From contig CAVVAR010000005.1 in NCBI GenBank assembly GCA_963746315.1, positions 248,001 to 312,000 of the forward strand: DNA of 64,000 nt. Reading direction: 5' to 3'. Within the stretch, counting starts at the first letter, position 1. Every line of letters starts with the position of its first letter. The stretch is from Ga0077555 sp963746315 (lineage in GTDB: Bacteria > Pseudomonadota > Alphaproteobacteria > Rhizobiales > Hyphomicrobiaceae). Shown here piece by piece: positions 15,694-23,954 of this stretch. A program made the translations under genes and the position numbers. The notes beneath the pieces are model-generated. The model was not told where the DNA came from. It was given only the letters and a program-made list of their open reading frames with translations, and did not search any database.

Positions 15694-17271
15694 TCAGGGT
15701 CCGGTGGTGGACGCGAGGGCGCCATCCAGATCGGGGATCTGGGCGAGCCAATACTCGTCCTCCTCCAGCAGGGCAATGTCGGTCGCGTAATCCAGTGCGC
15801 CGGCGTGCGAGGCGAACGTCGCTGGGGGACGCAGTCTGGGCGGTAGGCTCGAGTAGTAGGCCTCGATCCGCGCGAACAGCTTGTCTCGAGCGGTCGCGAT
15901 GCTGCGGACGCCCAGGCGGCCGCGCTCGAAATCGTCGAGGAGATCGATCATCGCGCGCACACAAAAGAGGCCGAGCCCGGCAAACCAACGCTCGACGGAT
16001 TCGAGCTCGCTGGAAACGCAGGAGTCGCGGGCCAGATTGAGGGATACGACCTTCTTGGACCACTCGTAGGCGAGCAGGCGGTAAAGCTCCATCAGCGGCT
16101 CGAGGCCGGTGTCGAAGACGGCGCCCTGGGCGGCGGGCGCCTTCATTCGCACGTCCCAATCGACATAGGTCTGGCGACTCAGAGGTTGCGTCTGGGCTCC
16201 GCGCCAGGTGCTCTCGAAGCTGAAGGTGAAGTGCGGCATGCCGAGGAAACGCGCCTTGGGCCCGTCATAGAGGCGAAGGATGCCCTCGAGGTTCTGGCGG
16301 AGCGTGGCGACGCTGGTGCTGCGATTGAAGAGAATGAAGCTGAGATCCATGTAGATCTCGTGGTCGGCGAGCGTCTGGATCGCCCGGTGCGTGGTCTCGA
16401 CCGAAAGCCGCTTGTCCAGGCGATCGAGATCGGTTTGGACGAGAGACTCGACCCCGATGAATACCGAGACGAGACCCGCTTCCCGCAATTTGTCCAGGCG
16501 GGGGTAGCGGAGGATCGTGTCGGCGCGCGCGTAGATCTTGAAGTAGACGTCGCGCGCCTCGGAGATCAGAGCATCGACCAGCGCGTCACGGGCGGCGATG
16601 TCGGCGCGCGAGCCGCCGATGAACTCGGAATCGTGGAAAACGAAGGCCCTGATGCCTGATTGCTCGTACGCGGCCAACGATCGAAGTGTGTCCTCGACCT
16701 GTTGGCGCATCCAACGGCGCTCGTGGTTCTTGCCGGCATTGATGAAACAGAAGTCGCATGGAAACGGGCAGCCGCGTGAGGTTTCCAACGTGCCGCGGCG
16801 GCGCGACGCCTGCCAGGGCTCGAGCGGCAGGCGATCGATGTAGGGGGCAATGCGCAACCCGCGCTCGAAGTGAGGGCCGTTATCCGAAATGCCGAGCGCA
16901 CGTGCCAGGGCAGCCTCGGAGTGTCCGACGACCTGAACGCCTTTCGGGAGCTGGCTGTGACCGAGGAGGCGCGCGGTCTGGCCGTAGAGCACGATCGGCA
17001 CAGGCAGCCGTCGCGCCAGGGTTCCGGCTAGTCGCAGAGCGTAGTGGACGTTGTCTCCGGTCTCGCGAACCGCGATTACGACCGAGGAGGGCGCACTCGC
17101 CACGATGGCGTCGGTGGACAAATGGCGCATCAGATGAAAATCGAAGATATCGTAAACCGTGCCGATCTCGTCGAGATAGTGCGCCAGTTGCGAAAGGATT
17201 GCCTCCTCCCGGACGTCGATACCGTTGTAGCGATATGTGAAGGGCGCGCGAACCAGGGCGAGCTTATTCAT
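15694..17271 (-). CDS. Cobalamin-binding-domain radical SAM enzyme
   Basis: A 525-residue B12-type radical SAM protein. Residues 1-130 form a Rossmann-like cobalamin-binding domain (VVIAVRETGDNVHYALRLAG, VPIVLYGQTARLLGHS) without the classic DxHxxG motif. The radical SAM core follows with TLETSRGCPFPCDFCFINAG, where Cys168, Cys172 and Cys175 bind the 4Fe-4S cluster. LVSVFIGVESLVQTDLDRL matches the later SAM-binding strand. The C-terminal 180 residues are a family-specific helical region. Such enzymes catalyse C-methylations, rearrangements or ring contractions, and several modify ribosomal peptides. It lies 66 bases downstream of a 32-codon ORF in the same direction; GAGG precedes the ATG. 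Confidence 0.9.
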   Translation of the reverse strand: MNKLALVRAPFTYRYNGIDVREEAILSQLAHYLDEIGTVYDIFDFHLMRHLSTDAIVASAPSSVVIAVRETGDNVHYALRLAGTLARRLPVPIVLYGQTARLLGHSQLPKGVQVVGHSEAALARALGISDNGPHFERGLRIAPYIDRLPLEPWQASRRRGTLETSRGCPFPCDFCFINAGKNHERRWMRQQVEDTLRSLAAYEQSGIRAFVFHDSEFIGGSRADIAARDALVDALISEARDVYFKIYARADTILRYPRLDKLREAGLVSVFIGVESLVQTDLDRLDKRLSVETTHRAIQTLADHEIYMDLSFILFNRSTSVATLRQNLEGILRLYDGPKARFLGMPHFTFSFESTWRGAQTQPLSRQTYVDWDVRMKAPAAQGAVFDTGLEPLMELYRLLAYEWSKKVVSLNLARDSCVSSELESVERWFAGLGLFCVRAMIDLLDDFERGRLGVRSIATARDKLFARIEAYYSSLPPRLRPPATFASHAGALDYATDIALLEEDEYWLAQIPDLDGALASTTGP

Positions 17272-17337
17272 TTGCCGCGCCTCGGATTCGTTAACCCTCG
17301 GCTTCAGTGTATCTCACCGGAAGCCCTCTAAACGCAA

Positions 17338-17436
17338 TCAGGGCCCGACGACCAAATCGACGAACAACTTTCGAACATCGACCGGATTTTGTGGTGCGGG
17401 GCGCTCAGAGACATTGCGCTTTTGAGTGGTGCCCAT
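17338..17436 (-). CDS. Putative RiPP precursor peptide (32 residues)
   Basis: A short ORF with ATG eight bases after GGAG (AATGGAGATTTTCTC), and an in-frame TAA seven codons upstream, so it cannot extend. The product starts MGTTQKRNVSERPAPQNP and continues VDVRKLFVDLVVGP: a polar, charged N-terminal half resembling a leader and a hydrophobic C-terminal core. It is the first gene of the leftward operon, directly before a B12-type radical SAM gene. I know no family with this sequence. Evidence for translation is the ribosome-binding site, position and length; the alternative is a leader-peptide-like or non-coding stretch. Confidence 0.55.
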   Translation of the reverse strand: MGTTQKRNVSERPAPQNPVDVRKLFVDLVVGP

Positions 17437-17529
17437 GAGAAAATCTCCATTGTATTATCGGGTCTGAGCTTGCTTTCACCCACCTGATTGAAACGCCGTG
17501 CTTGATGCTCGACACGCCAATGAACAACG

Positions 17530-18690
17530 GTGATAAACTCGCAACTCGACGTAGGGGAGTCAAGGCTTGACTTGCTCTCGTCGGCTAACGAACAATTGAA
17601 CTCCTGGCTCAATGGTGTCCGTTCGATGTTGCCGAAGCGCGATTATGCGAGCAAGCCCGCGGCCGGTCGGGTGCACGTGGTTTGTGTCGAGCTTGGCGCT
17701 GAGGGTTACCATGACAGCGACCCCGGTCTGGAGGCCAAGCTCGAGGAGTGCGGGCGGACGTACGGTTTCCGGTCGTCCTATCTGAGCCAACGTGATCGAG
17801 CACCGGTGTGGCCCTCTGTTCCGTCCGGGGCCGAGATGGCGCATCTGATCGTCGTCGCGAATACGGCCTACGACGAACGGCTGGTCGGCGGCGTTGCGAT
17901 GCGCCTCGGCAGCTGGACCTCGGCAAGCATTGCGTTCACCTACGGCACTCATGAGGCAATGCTTGCCGCCGAGCCGCGGGTCGAAGCCTGGAAGGCGAAA
18001 GCCGGTCCGCGGCTGAACTTCCTGTTCCCCGATGTCGTCGACGGCGACGGCCGATGGACCGTGTCGGCCCAGAAAATCATCGACAATGCCGTCTGCGATA
18101 CGGTGCGGGTGAAGTACCAGCCGGAGCAGACGGCGTCCGATGTCGAGCTGCCGGTGCCGGTCCTCAGGTATTTCGAGCGAGCGAGCCGGCTCTACGCAGA
18201 AGAGCGGCTCTATCTTCGCGCGCCGACCGACGGCTACTTCGCGATGCGGTGGGGAGACGGTTTTTTCATCACGGCGACTTTCACGGACAAGATCCAGCTC
18301 GATCCAGGCCGCATCTCGCTCGTGCACGGCTATGATCGTGTATCGGGGAAGCTCGCCTACAGCGGCCGCTATCTGCCGTCCTCGGATGCGGTGGAAGCAG
18401 CGATCCTGCTGGCTCAGCGCCCCGACTACGACTTCTTGCTGCACACGCATGCCAGCCGGCTCTTCACGCGCAATCCGGCGTTTCGGGATCGTGCGCTGGT
18501 GCCTCCCATGGCGTATGGCGAGCCGGAGCTCGGAGATGCGCTGGTGGCGGCGCTCGCCCAGGTGCCGGACGGCTTCGTGATCATGGCTGAGCACGGCGAT
18601 CTGTTCGCCGGCTCGGGCGATATGCCATCCTTTATCGAGGCCGTGCGAGCGCGGTGCCGGGAGGCACGTGGTGCAACCGCAACGGATTGA
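17530..18690 (+). CDS. Two-part protein: unknown N-terminal domain plus class II aldolase/adducin-like C-terminal domain
   Basis: A protein of up to 386 residues. Residues about 225-365 resemble class II aldolases (AraD/fuculose aldolase fold): YFAMRWGDGFFITATFTDK, then YLPSSDAVEAAILL, the metal-binding LLHTHASRL (His305, His307) and IMAEHGDLFAG (His355). Aldolases usually have SSE where this has SSD. Residues 1-220 (with HVVCVELGAEGYHDSD and ASIAFTYGTHEAM) match nothing I recognise. The GTG start is uncertain; an ATG at codon 33 (17626) is possible. It is divergent from the putative precursor and overlaps the next, peptidase-like gene by 23 bases. Possibly a lyase, epimerase or decarboxylase acting on the peptide product. 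Confidence 0.75.
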   Translation: MINSQLDVGESRLDLLSSANEQLNSWLNGVRSMLPKRDYASKPAAGRVHVVCVELGAEGYHDSDPGLEAKLEECGRTYGFRSSYLSQRDRAPVWPSVPSGAEMAHLIVVANTAYDERLVGGVAMRLGSWTSASIAFTYGTHEAMLAAEPRVEAWKAKAGPRLNFLFPDVVDGDGRWTVSAQKIIDNAVCDTVRVKYQPEQTASDVELPVPVLRYFERASRLYAEERLYLRAPTDGYFAMRWGDGFFITATFTDKIQLDPGRISLVHGYDRVSGKLAYSGRYLPSSDAVEAAILLAQRPDYDFLLHTHASRLFTRNPAFRDRALVPPMAYGEPELGDALVAALAQVPDGFVIMAEHGDLFAGSGDMPSFIEAVRARCREARGATATD

Positions 18691-19648
18691 CCGCCGGCCG
18701 TTTCCCCGGTGCTTGATCGTGCGTGGCGATCCGGTGAGCGGTGCCTTCTACGGTTGGTGCGTGAGAGGCTGGACCGAGCGGAGGCGGACAATCGATGTCG
18801 TACTGCCGGCGCCACTGCCGACGGGTCCGCTGTGGACCGCTCGATCGACGGCGGCCGGCATATGCTGGGAGGTGCCGCGCCAATGGGTCAAGGGCCGGCA
18901 GATGCGGATTGCACTGAAGCCCGGAGATTTCGCGGTCGCGACCGGTCCCCGGCCGCTCGATCGCGTGCCGCCAGATTACTTCGAGATCGGGGGAGCGCCG
19001 GGATGCAGGCAGCTCAGCGTCGTGATCGCGGGACAGCATCCGGGCGAAGGAACAGCGATCGCCCTCGCGCTCGAGGTGGCCCGCGTGGCAGCCGTTGCGT
19101 GGCCGCGCACGGCGGGTCGTCTTGTTGTCATACCCCTCGTCAACCGCAGCGGCTGGGACCGTGGTTTCACGCGGGAAACGCGAGATGGCGGCGACCCCAA
19201 CCGAAGCTGGCACGATCCGGCAAGGCTGCACGATTTCACGGCGCTTCGCGCGATGCTGGCGGAAGCATCGTTCGTGCTCGACGTACACGGGGATGAATTC
19301 GCGCTGAGGCCCTATCTCGTAGGACCGACACCCGCTTCAAGCGGGATCGCGGCTGAGGTCGCAGGCTTTGCCGATGTACTCGGCGCACGGGTAAGTACGC
19401 TCGGCGCCCGGCCGCGGGCGCCCGGCGCTGGCGAGGACGATCCGGGAATCCTGGTCAATTGGCTGGCGGCACAGGGTGTGCCGGGGGCCATGCTGGAGCT
19501 GCCTATGCGGGCGCGTCATGGCGCGCGTTCGGAGTTGCCGTCTATCGGCAGACGCCGCAAAATCTCGGATCTTGCGCGCGCCATCGTTCGGACGTTGGGC
19601 GCACGGCAGGGACATGAGGCCCAGGTAAGCCCTGTTCGCTGCCCGTAA
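18668..19648 (+). CDS. M14-type zinc carboxypeptidase / succinylglutamate desuccinylase-like protein
   Basis: A 326-residue metallopeptidase-like protein. The zinc motif is VVIAGQHPGEGTAIALALE (His124, Glu127), the substrate-binding segment is DGGDPNRSWHD (Asn178, Arg179), the third zinc ligand is His207 in SFVLDVHGDEF, and Glu277 in AMLELPMRARHG fits the general-base glutamate. These are the M14 hallmarks, shared by carboxypeptidases and the AstE/aspartoacylase group. The first 110 residues are family-specific. GTG start overlaps the preceding gene, so one operon. In this context it could trim or release a modified peptide, which is inference. Confidence 0.83.
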   Translation: MVQPQRIDRRPFPRCLIVRGDPVSGAFYGWCVRGWTERRRTIDVVLPAPLPTGPLWTARSTAAGICWEVPRQWVKGRQMRIALKPGDFAVATGPRPLDRVPPDYFEIGGAPGCRQLSVVIAGQHPGEGTAIALALEVARVAAVAWPRTAGRLVVIPLVNRSGWDRGFTRETRDGGDPNRSWHDPARLHDFTALRAMLAEASFVLDVHGDEFALRPYLVGPTPASSGIAAEVAGFADVLGARVSTLGARPRAPGAGEDDPGILVNWLAAQGVPGAMLELPMRARHGARSELPSIGRRRKISDLARAIVRTLGARQGHEAQVSPVRCP

Positions 19649-19828
19649 ACCATTCTGACACCTGACGCCGTCCTCTCGATAATGTGCTGTGCCGAGGGTT
19701 GCTAGCCGGGGCAGGATCGCTTAGCGTTTCCAGGTAAATGGACTTCTTACTCGTCGCGCAAGTATCGCCGGGCGAGCATTGCAGATGTTTGAGGCCGACC
19801 CGACGGCGGCAAGCAGGGAGAGTATTCG

Positions 19829-20941
19829 ATGGGCATCTACATTGGCACGGCCGGCAACGATAACCCGGGCGATATGAGCTTCTACGAGTGGATCTATGGG
19901 CTGGATGGCAACGACTTCTTCTTCTCCAGCTATACCGGTGGGGTCATCACGATCTTCGAGGGCGGGCGGGGCGACGACTATTTGGGTTTGAACTGGTCCT
20001 ATAATACCTTCGGGTCCTTCTACGGGGGTGACGGCAACGACCGGATCCAGGGGGGAGCCGGATCCCAGACCGAGGTGCTCGATGGCGGCAGCGGCGACGA
20101 CTACATCGAGGACGGCAACACCACGTCAATAGGCGCCGCAGTGATTTATGGCGGCAGCGGGCGGGACCGGGTACTGGGCAAAGGTGGCAACGATACCATC
20201 TACGGCGGCGAAGGTGACGACGGCCTCGGCAACATCACAAGTGCGCAATTCGGCAGCGTTGCCTCTGGTCTCTTCGGTGGCGACGGCAACGATTTCATCG
20301 ACGGTGGAAGCGGGCGGGATCTCGTCAGCGGCGAAGCCGGCGACGACCTGCTGTTCGGCGGCCTCGGCAACGACACGATCAACGGCGGCAACGGCAGCGA
20401 CACGATCGATGGCGGTGCAGGGAACGACATCATCGATGGCGGCGCCAGTACGGACTTCATCTTCGGCCGCGACGGCAACGACGCCATCTACGCCTCGACC
20501 GGCAACGACTTCGCCTACGGCGACGGCGGCAGCGATTTCGTGTTCGGCGACACGGGCGATGACGTGGTCGGTGGCGGTGACGGCAACGATGACGTGCGTG
20601 GCGGCGACGGCGTCGACGCGGTGTTCGGCGGACAGGGCAACGACTACATGATTGGCGGCACCAACATCGGTGCCGGCGATGGGTTCGCGGACTACTTCTA
20701 TGCTTTCTCGGACGGTGTGATCACCAACGAGACCGATTTCATCCTCGATTTCGAGGACACGCAATTCGGAGCGTCGACAAACGACTTCATCGCGCTCAAC
20801 CAGACGATGGCCAACGACGCACTTATCTTCGATGCGTCGGGCTATACGTGGATCGCCATTCCGACGGCGACAAGCTTCCATTATCTGGGCGTTACCGGAA
20901 CGAGCGCGAGCGCGATCCAGAACAACATCGTCTACGTCTGA
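19829..20941 (+). CDS. RTX calcium-binding repeat protein (secreted)
   Basis: A 370-residue acidic protein made mostly of nonapeptide GGxGxDxxx repeats, from about residue 45 to 285 (GGDGNDRIQGGAG, GGSGDDYIEDGN, GGAGNDIIDGGAS and many more), which fold as calcium-binding beta-rolls. The C-terminal 80 residues (DFILDFEDTQFGAS... FHYLGVTGTSASAI) resemble the serralysin-like C-terminal module that precedes the type I secretion signal. There is no Sec signal peptide. AGGGAG lies eight bases before the ATG. No type I secretion genes are adjacent. It has no enzymatic domain, so a structural or adhesive role is possible. Confidence 0.93.
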   Translation: MGIYIGTAGNDNPGDMSFYEWIYGLDGNDFFFSSYTGGVITIFEGGRGDDYLGLNWSYNTFGSFYGGDGNDRIQGGAGSQTEVLDGGSGDDYIEDGNTTSIGAAVIYGGSGRDRVLGKGGNDTIYGGEGDDGLGNITSAQFGSVASGLFGGDGNDFIDGGSGRDLVSGEAGDDLLFGGLGNDTINGGNGSDTIDGGAGNDIIDGGASTDFIFGRDGNDAIYASTGNDFAYGDGGSDFVFGDTGDDVVGGGDGNDDVRGGDGVDAVFGGQGNDYMIGGTNIGAGDGFADYFYAFSDGVITNETDFILDFEDTQFGASTNDFIALNQTMANDALIFDASGYTWIAIPTATSFHYLGVTGTSASAIQNNIVYV

Positions 20942-20963
20942 GCGCGAGCCCAAGGCTGTAAAG

Positions 20964-20994
20964 AGAGCGGCGCCTTCGCGGGGCCGCTCTTTTT
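20964..20994 (+). terminator. Rho-independent terminator of the RTX gene
   Basis: AGAGCGGC at 20964-20971 pairs with GCCGCTCT at 20983-20990, followed by TTTT. It lies 23 bases after the RTX stop codon. Confidence 0.9.
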
Positions 20995-21017
20995 CGTTGG
21001 GCACAACGGATGGGACG

Positions 21018-21224
21018 TCAGGTAAGCATCAGGCGGCGTGACGTCTCGGCGGCCTCGTCCTCGACGAGTTGAGCGAGGCGAGCGCGTGTCTTGCGGACGA
21101 CGCGCAGAGCATGAGCCGTCTCGGCAATGTGGCCGGTAGCCTCGAGGCGTTGCTCGAGTCGTGCGACGTCATCGAGCCAAGCCCGGAAAACACTGGTGCC
21201 GGTCGCGGGGGTGGTCACGTCCAT
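21018..21224 (-). CDS. Small hypothetical protein
   Basis: A 68-residue, mostly helical protein (AWLDDVARLEQRLEATGHIAETAHALRVVRKTRA split across heptad-like spacing of Leu/Ala), with no signal peptide or recognised family. GAGAGG precedes the ATG at about nine bases, which supports translation. It converges with the RTX gene. Function unknown; a short coiled-coil protein is the most that can be said. Confidence 0.55.
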   Translation of the reverse strand: MDVTTPATGTSVFRAWLDDVARLEQRLEATGHIAETAHALRVVRKTRARLAQLVEDEAAETSRRLMLT

Positions 21225-21460
21225 CGTGCTGGGCCTCTCTGGTCGACGGGGAGACGCTAATGACGGCGAGGCGTCCCGGTCAAGGGGACGCCGGATCTTT
21301 GATGTGCCAAAAACTCGCGTAACGTGTGATCATCACGTCGTGCGCACCGCTTTTCGAAAGGCTCGGCGCCTTGCCTCTACCACCCCTGGACTTTGCTTTT
21401 CCCGCCTCGATGGTCGGCCGCTCGAGCAGCTGGTCGGATGCGCGTCCGCCCGAGGCCACG

Positions 21461-22402
21461 ATGCAGCACCCGCCGATCGCGGCGCGGCGCGACGTCGGGA
21501 TGGCGCCGCGCCTCAAGGGGCTGAGGCTGCCGGTCGATGACGCGGGCGCGCCGCAGGCGGACGGCGCGGTGCCGGTGACGATGCCGATCAAGGTAACGCT
21601 GCAGGCGGGCCTGCCTAAAGGGCTCAGCTCTGGTGCCTCGAGCGCGCTGCTGCGCGAGGCGGACGGCCGGACAGTGCGTATCAAGCGATGCGGGTTCGCG
21701 ACGCGCGGCATTGGCGGCCCCGTGGGGCATGTCGGGCGGATCGGATTGATGGGAATTGCGGAGGCGCTGCAGGAATGCCGGATGCTGGCCTTGTTCCGCG
21801 CGCAAGGATTGGCAGCCGCCTGCAAGCCGGAGGCCGTCGATATCCTGGCCGACCCGTCCGTGCCGTTTTTCGAGGAGAACGCCTACGCAATGGTGCGCAT
21901 CGCCGTGACCAGTGACGTCAGGGCGGACGAATGGCTGCTGAGGCTCGTCGTGGAGGAGCTCGCGGCGAGCGGGCATGAGGGCGTGCGCATGTCGGTCGCG
22001 GGAAACGAGCGGATCGGCCTCGATGCGGACGGCAAGGCTGTCGGCCTCGAGATCAGTGGCAGACTGCTGGAGCGGACCGTGGCGCTGGGGCGAGGCCTCG
22101 GGGGTCTCATGCGCGCGACGCACGATGCGGGTCTGCTCAGGGGACGCGGCAGCGTGTGGATGGGGAACGACGTGGTCGGCCCGGATCTGCGGCTGTCGGC
22201 AGTCGATGCGGATGGCGGAGCGCGATCGATCGGCGAAGGCTCGATCGCAGCCATGCGGCGGATCGAGGTGGCGGAATATGCCGCGGGCTTCTCCGACTGC
22301 TACTCGTGGGGGCAGCCCGACTGGCTCGCCGAGCTCGCAACGGTGCTGTTCGAGACGTTTCTCGATGGCTATCGCGCAGCGGCGGACTTCAAGGTCGGCT
22401 GA
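21461..22402 (+). CDS. Hypothetical protein, possible degenerate kinase-like fold
   Basis: A 313-residue protein with no firm family match. An early strand-loop region (LLREADGRTVRIKRCGFATRG) followed much later by LMRATHDAGLLRGRGSVWMGNDVV and LRLSAVDADGG resembles, in order and spacing, the lysine strand, catalytic loop and DxD of kinase-like phosphotransferases, but the catalytic Asp and other key residues are not clear. I chose the ATG with GAGG five bases upstream; in-frame GTG at 21326 and ATG at 21410 are also possible. It stands alone between the small leftward gene and creA. Confidence 0.6.
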   Translation: MQHPPIAARRDVGMAPRLKGLRLPVDDAGAPQADGAVPVTMPIKVTLQAGLPKGLSSGASSALLREADGRTVRIKRCGFATRGIGGPVGHVGRIGLMGIAEALQECRMLALFRAQGLAAACKPEAVDILADPSVPFFEENAYAMVRIAVTSDVRADEWLLRLVVEELAASGHEGVRMSVAGNERIGLDADGKAVGLEISGRLLERTVALGRGLGGLMRATHDAGLLRGRGSVWMGNDVVGPDLRLSAVDADGGARSIGEGSIAAMRRIEVAEYAAGFSDCYSWGQPDWLAELATVLFETFLDGYRAAADFKVG

Positions 22403-22420
22403 GGCCGGGGCTCTGGCGCC

Positions 22421-22951
22421 TCATTCCGAGAAGGAATCGGCGCAGCGGACGGGTGGCAAGGTTCCCCACGGCATGATGGGCACTGTGGAGGTGGAGTTCT
22501 TCGGGCTGCCCTCGATCAGCTTGTCGCTGTAGACGACGTAGACGAGAACGTTACGCTTGGCGTCGCAACCGCGGACGATGCGCATGCGCTTGAAGAGGAG
22601 AGACCGGCGCTGGCGAAAGGCTTCGCCGCCCTGCTCGAGCTTGCGCTTGAAGGAGATCGGGCCGATCTGGCGGCAGGCGAGCGAGATATCGGACAGCTCC
22701 TCGGCCAAGCCCAACCAGCCGGTCCAGCCGCCTTTCTCCGGCACGGTGAAATGACAGGCGACGCCATCCACGTCAGGGTCGTCGATGGCATAGGCTGCGA
22801 GCTTGTGGTCAGGGGAGAGGAACTTCCAGACCGTCGACTTGCGAAAGATGAGGTCAGGCTCGTCGGCGCTCAATGCCGGTCGGGAGGCGACGATTGCCGC
22901 GGACACCGACAGTCCCAGGATCAGGAAACAGAGCTGCGCGACGCGCGACAT
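22421..22951 (-). CDS. creA: CreA family protein (secreted)
   Basis: A 176-residue protein with a signal peptide (hydrophobic LCFLILGLSVSAAIVA then ALSA) followed by the CreA domain: FRKSTVWKFLSPDHKLAAYA, DPDVDGVACHFTVPEKGGW, SLACRQIGPISF, and CDAKRNVLVYVVYSDKLIEGSPKNS near the end. CreA is a widespread proteobacterial envelope protein of unknown function. The start is the ATG just after a duplicated 18-base unit that contains GGAGG. Confidence 0.92.
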   Translation of the reverse strand: MSRVAQLCFLILGLSVSAAIVASRPALSADEPDLIFRKSTVWKFLSPDHKLAAYAIDDPDVDGVACHFTVPEKGGWTGWLGLAEELSDISLACRQIGPISFKRKLEQGGEAFRQRRSLLFKRMRIVRGCDAKRNVLVYVVYSDKLIEGSPKNSTSTVPIMPWGTLPPVRCADSFSE

Positions 22952-22952
22952 C

Positions 22953-22988
22953 AAACCCACGTCCTCCGATAAACCCACGTCCTCCGAT
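22953..22988 (-). repeat. Tandem 18-bp duplication carrying the creA ribosome-binding site
   Basis: Two perfect copies of an 18-base unit (22953-22970 and 22971-22988); on the creA strand each reads ATCGGAGGACGTGGGTTT, so the GGAGG element is duplicated. The copy next to the ATG supplies the functional site at about ten bases; the other lies 18 bases further upstream. Confidence 0.9.
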
Positions 22989-23139
22989 GCAACCCGGGAA
23001 TAACTCGCGGGCGGCTGGTCGCGTTCCAAAGCGGGCCTAGACCGGCGCCCACATTCACGCCTGCCCCACTATCGGTGAGACCCGCTTGCCACCTATGATA
23101 CGAGGAGGCCGATCGGGCAATGAAGCAGGAAGGGCGCAG

Positions 23140-23907
23140 ATGGATCTCAAGCTGATCGACGTCAAGGTGGCGGACGGGATCGCCGTCGTCACGATGAACA
23201 ATCCGCCGGTCAACGCGCAGAACGCCGAGTTCAACATCGAGATGGCCTATGCGTTCGACATGATCTCGGATCGGCGGGATGTGCGGGTGGCGGTGCTGAC
23301 GGGGGCCGGCAAGGTGTTCTCGGCGGGCGCGGACCTCAAGGCGCGGCCTGACAGGTCCAAGGCCGGCGAGCGGTGGCAGCATAATCGGCGGGCGCGCGAG
23401 AGCTACCACGCGATCCGCGAGTGCCTGAAGCCGGTGATCGCGGCCATCAACGGGCCGGCTCTCGGCGCGGGGCTGGCGCTGGTCGCCTCGGCGGATATCC
23501 TGATCGCGGCCGAGGAGGCGGCACTGGGGCTGCCCGAGATCGACGTCGGGCTGCTCGGTGGCGGCAAGCATACGCAGCGGTTGTTCCCGCACTCGACGCT
23601 GCGACGCATGATGCTCACGGGCTACCGGGTGCCGGGAGCGGAGCTTTATCGGCTCGGCGTCGTCGAAGCCTGCGTTCCGAAAGGCGAGCTGATGCCGCTG
23701 GCGATGAAGATTGCCGGCGAGGTCGCCTCGAAGAGCCCCGCCGCGATCCGACTCGCCAAGCGGACGCTCAACACGATCGAGGACATGAGCCTCAGGGATG
23801 GCTACCGCTACGAGCAGTACATGACGACCGAGCTCGGAGACCATCCGGACTCGGTCGAGGCGCGAACCGCTTTCCTCGAGAAGAGGAAGCCGCGCTACCA
23901 GGACTGA
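23140..23907 (+). CDS. Enoyl-CoA hydratase/isomerase family protein
   Basis: A 255-residue crotonase-fold protein. The oxyanion-hole segments are FSAGADLKARPD and INGPALGAGLALVASADILIA, and LGLPEIDVGLLGGGKHTQRL holds the usual position of the second catalytic acid (Glu in LPEID; the next position is Gly-rich, so hydratase activity is not certain). It would act on an acyl-CoA in beta-oxidation or a degradative pathway. AGGAAGGG precedes the ATG. The neighbouring genes do not define the substrate. Confidence 0.9.
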   Translation: MDLKLIDVKVADGIAVVTMNNPPVNAQNAEFNIEMAYAFDMISDRRDVRVAVLTGAGKVFSAGADLKARPDRSKAGERWQHNRRARESYHAIRECLKPVIAAINGPALGAGLALVASADILIAAEEAALGLPEIDVGLLGGGKHTQRLFPHSTLRRMMLTGYRVPGAELYRLGVVEACVPKGELMPLAMKIAGEVASKSPAAIRLAKRTLNTIEDMSLRDGYRYEQYMTTELGDHPDSVEARTAFLEKRKPRYQD

Positions 23908-23954
23908 GACCGAGGTGGGGCGTCGTGATCGCTGTATCGCGGCGTCGGAGTGTC

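Noticed and set aside
17521..17571. A 16-codon plus-strand ORF (MNNGDKLATRRRGVKA) as an alternative precursor peptide
   Set aside because: No ribosome-binding site before its ATG, and it overlaps the proposed GTG start of the next gene in another frame; the minus-strand 32-codon ORF is better supported.
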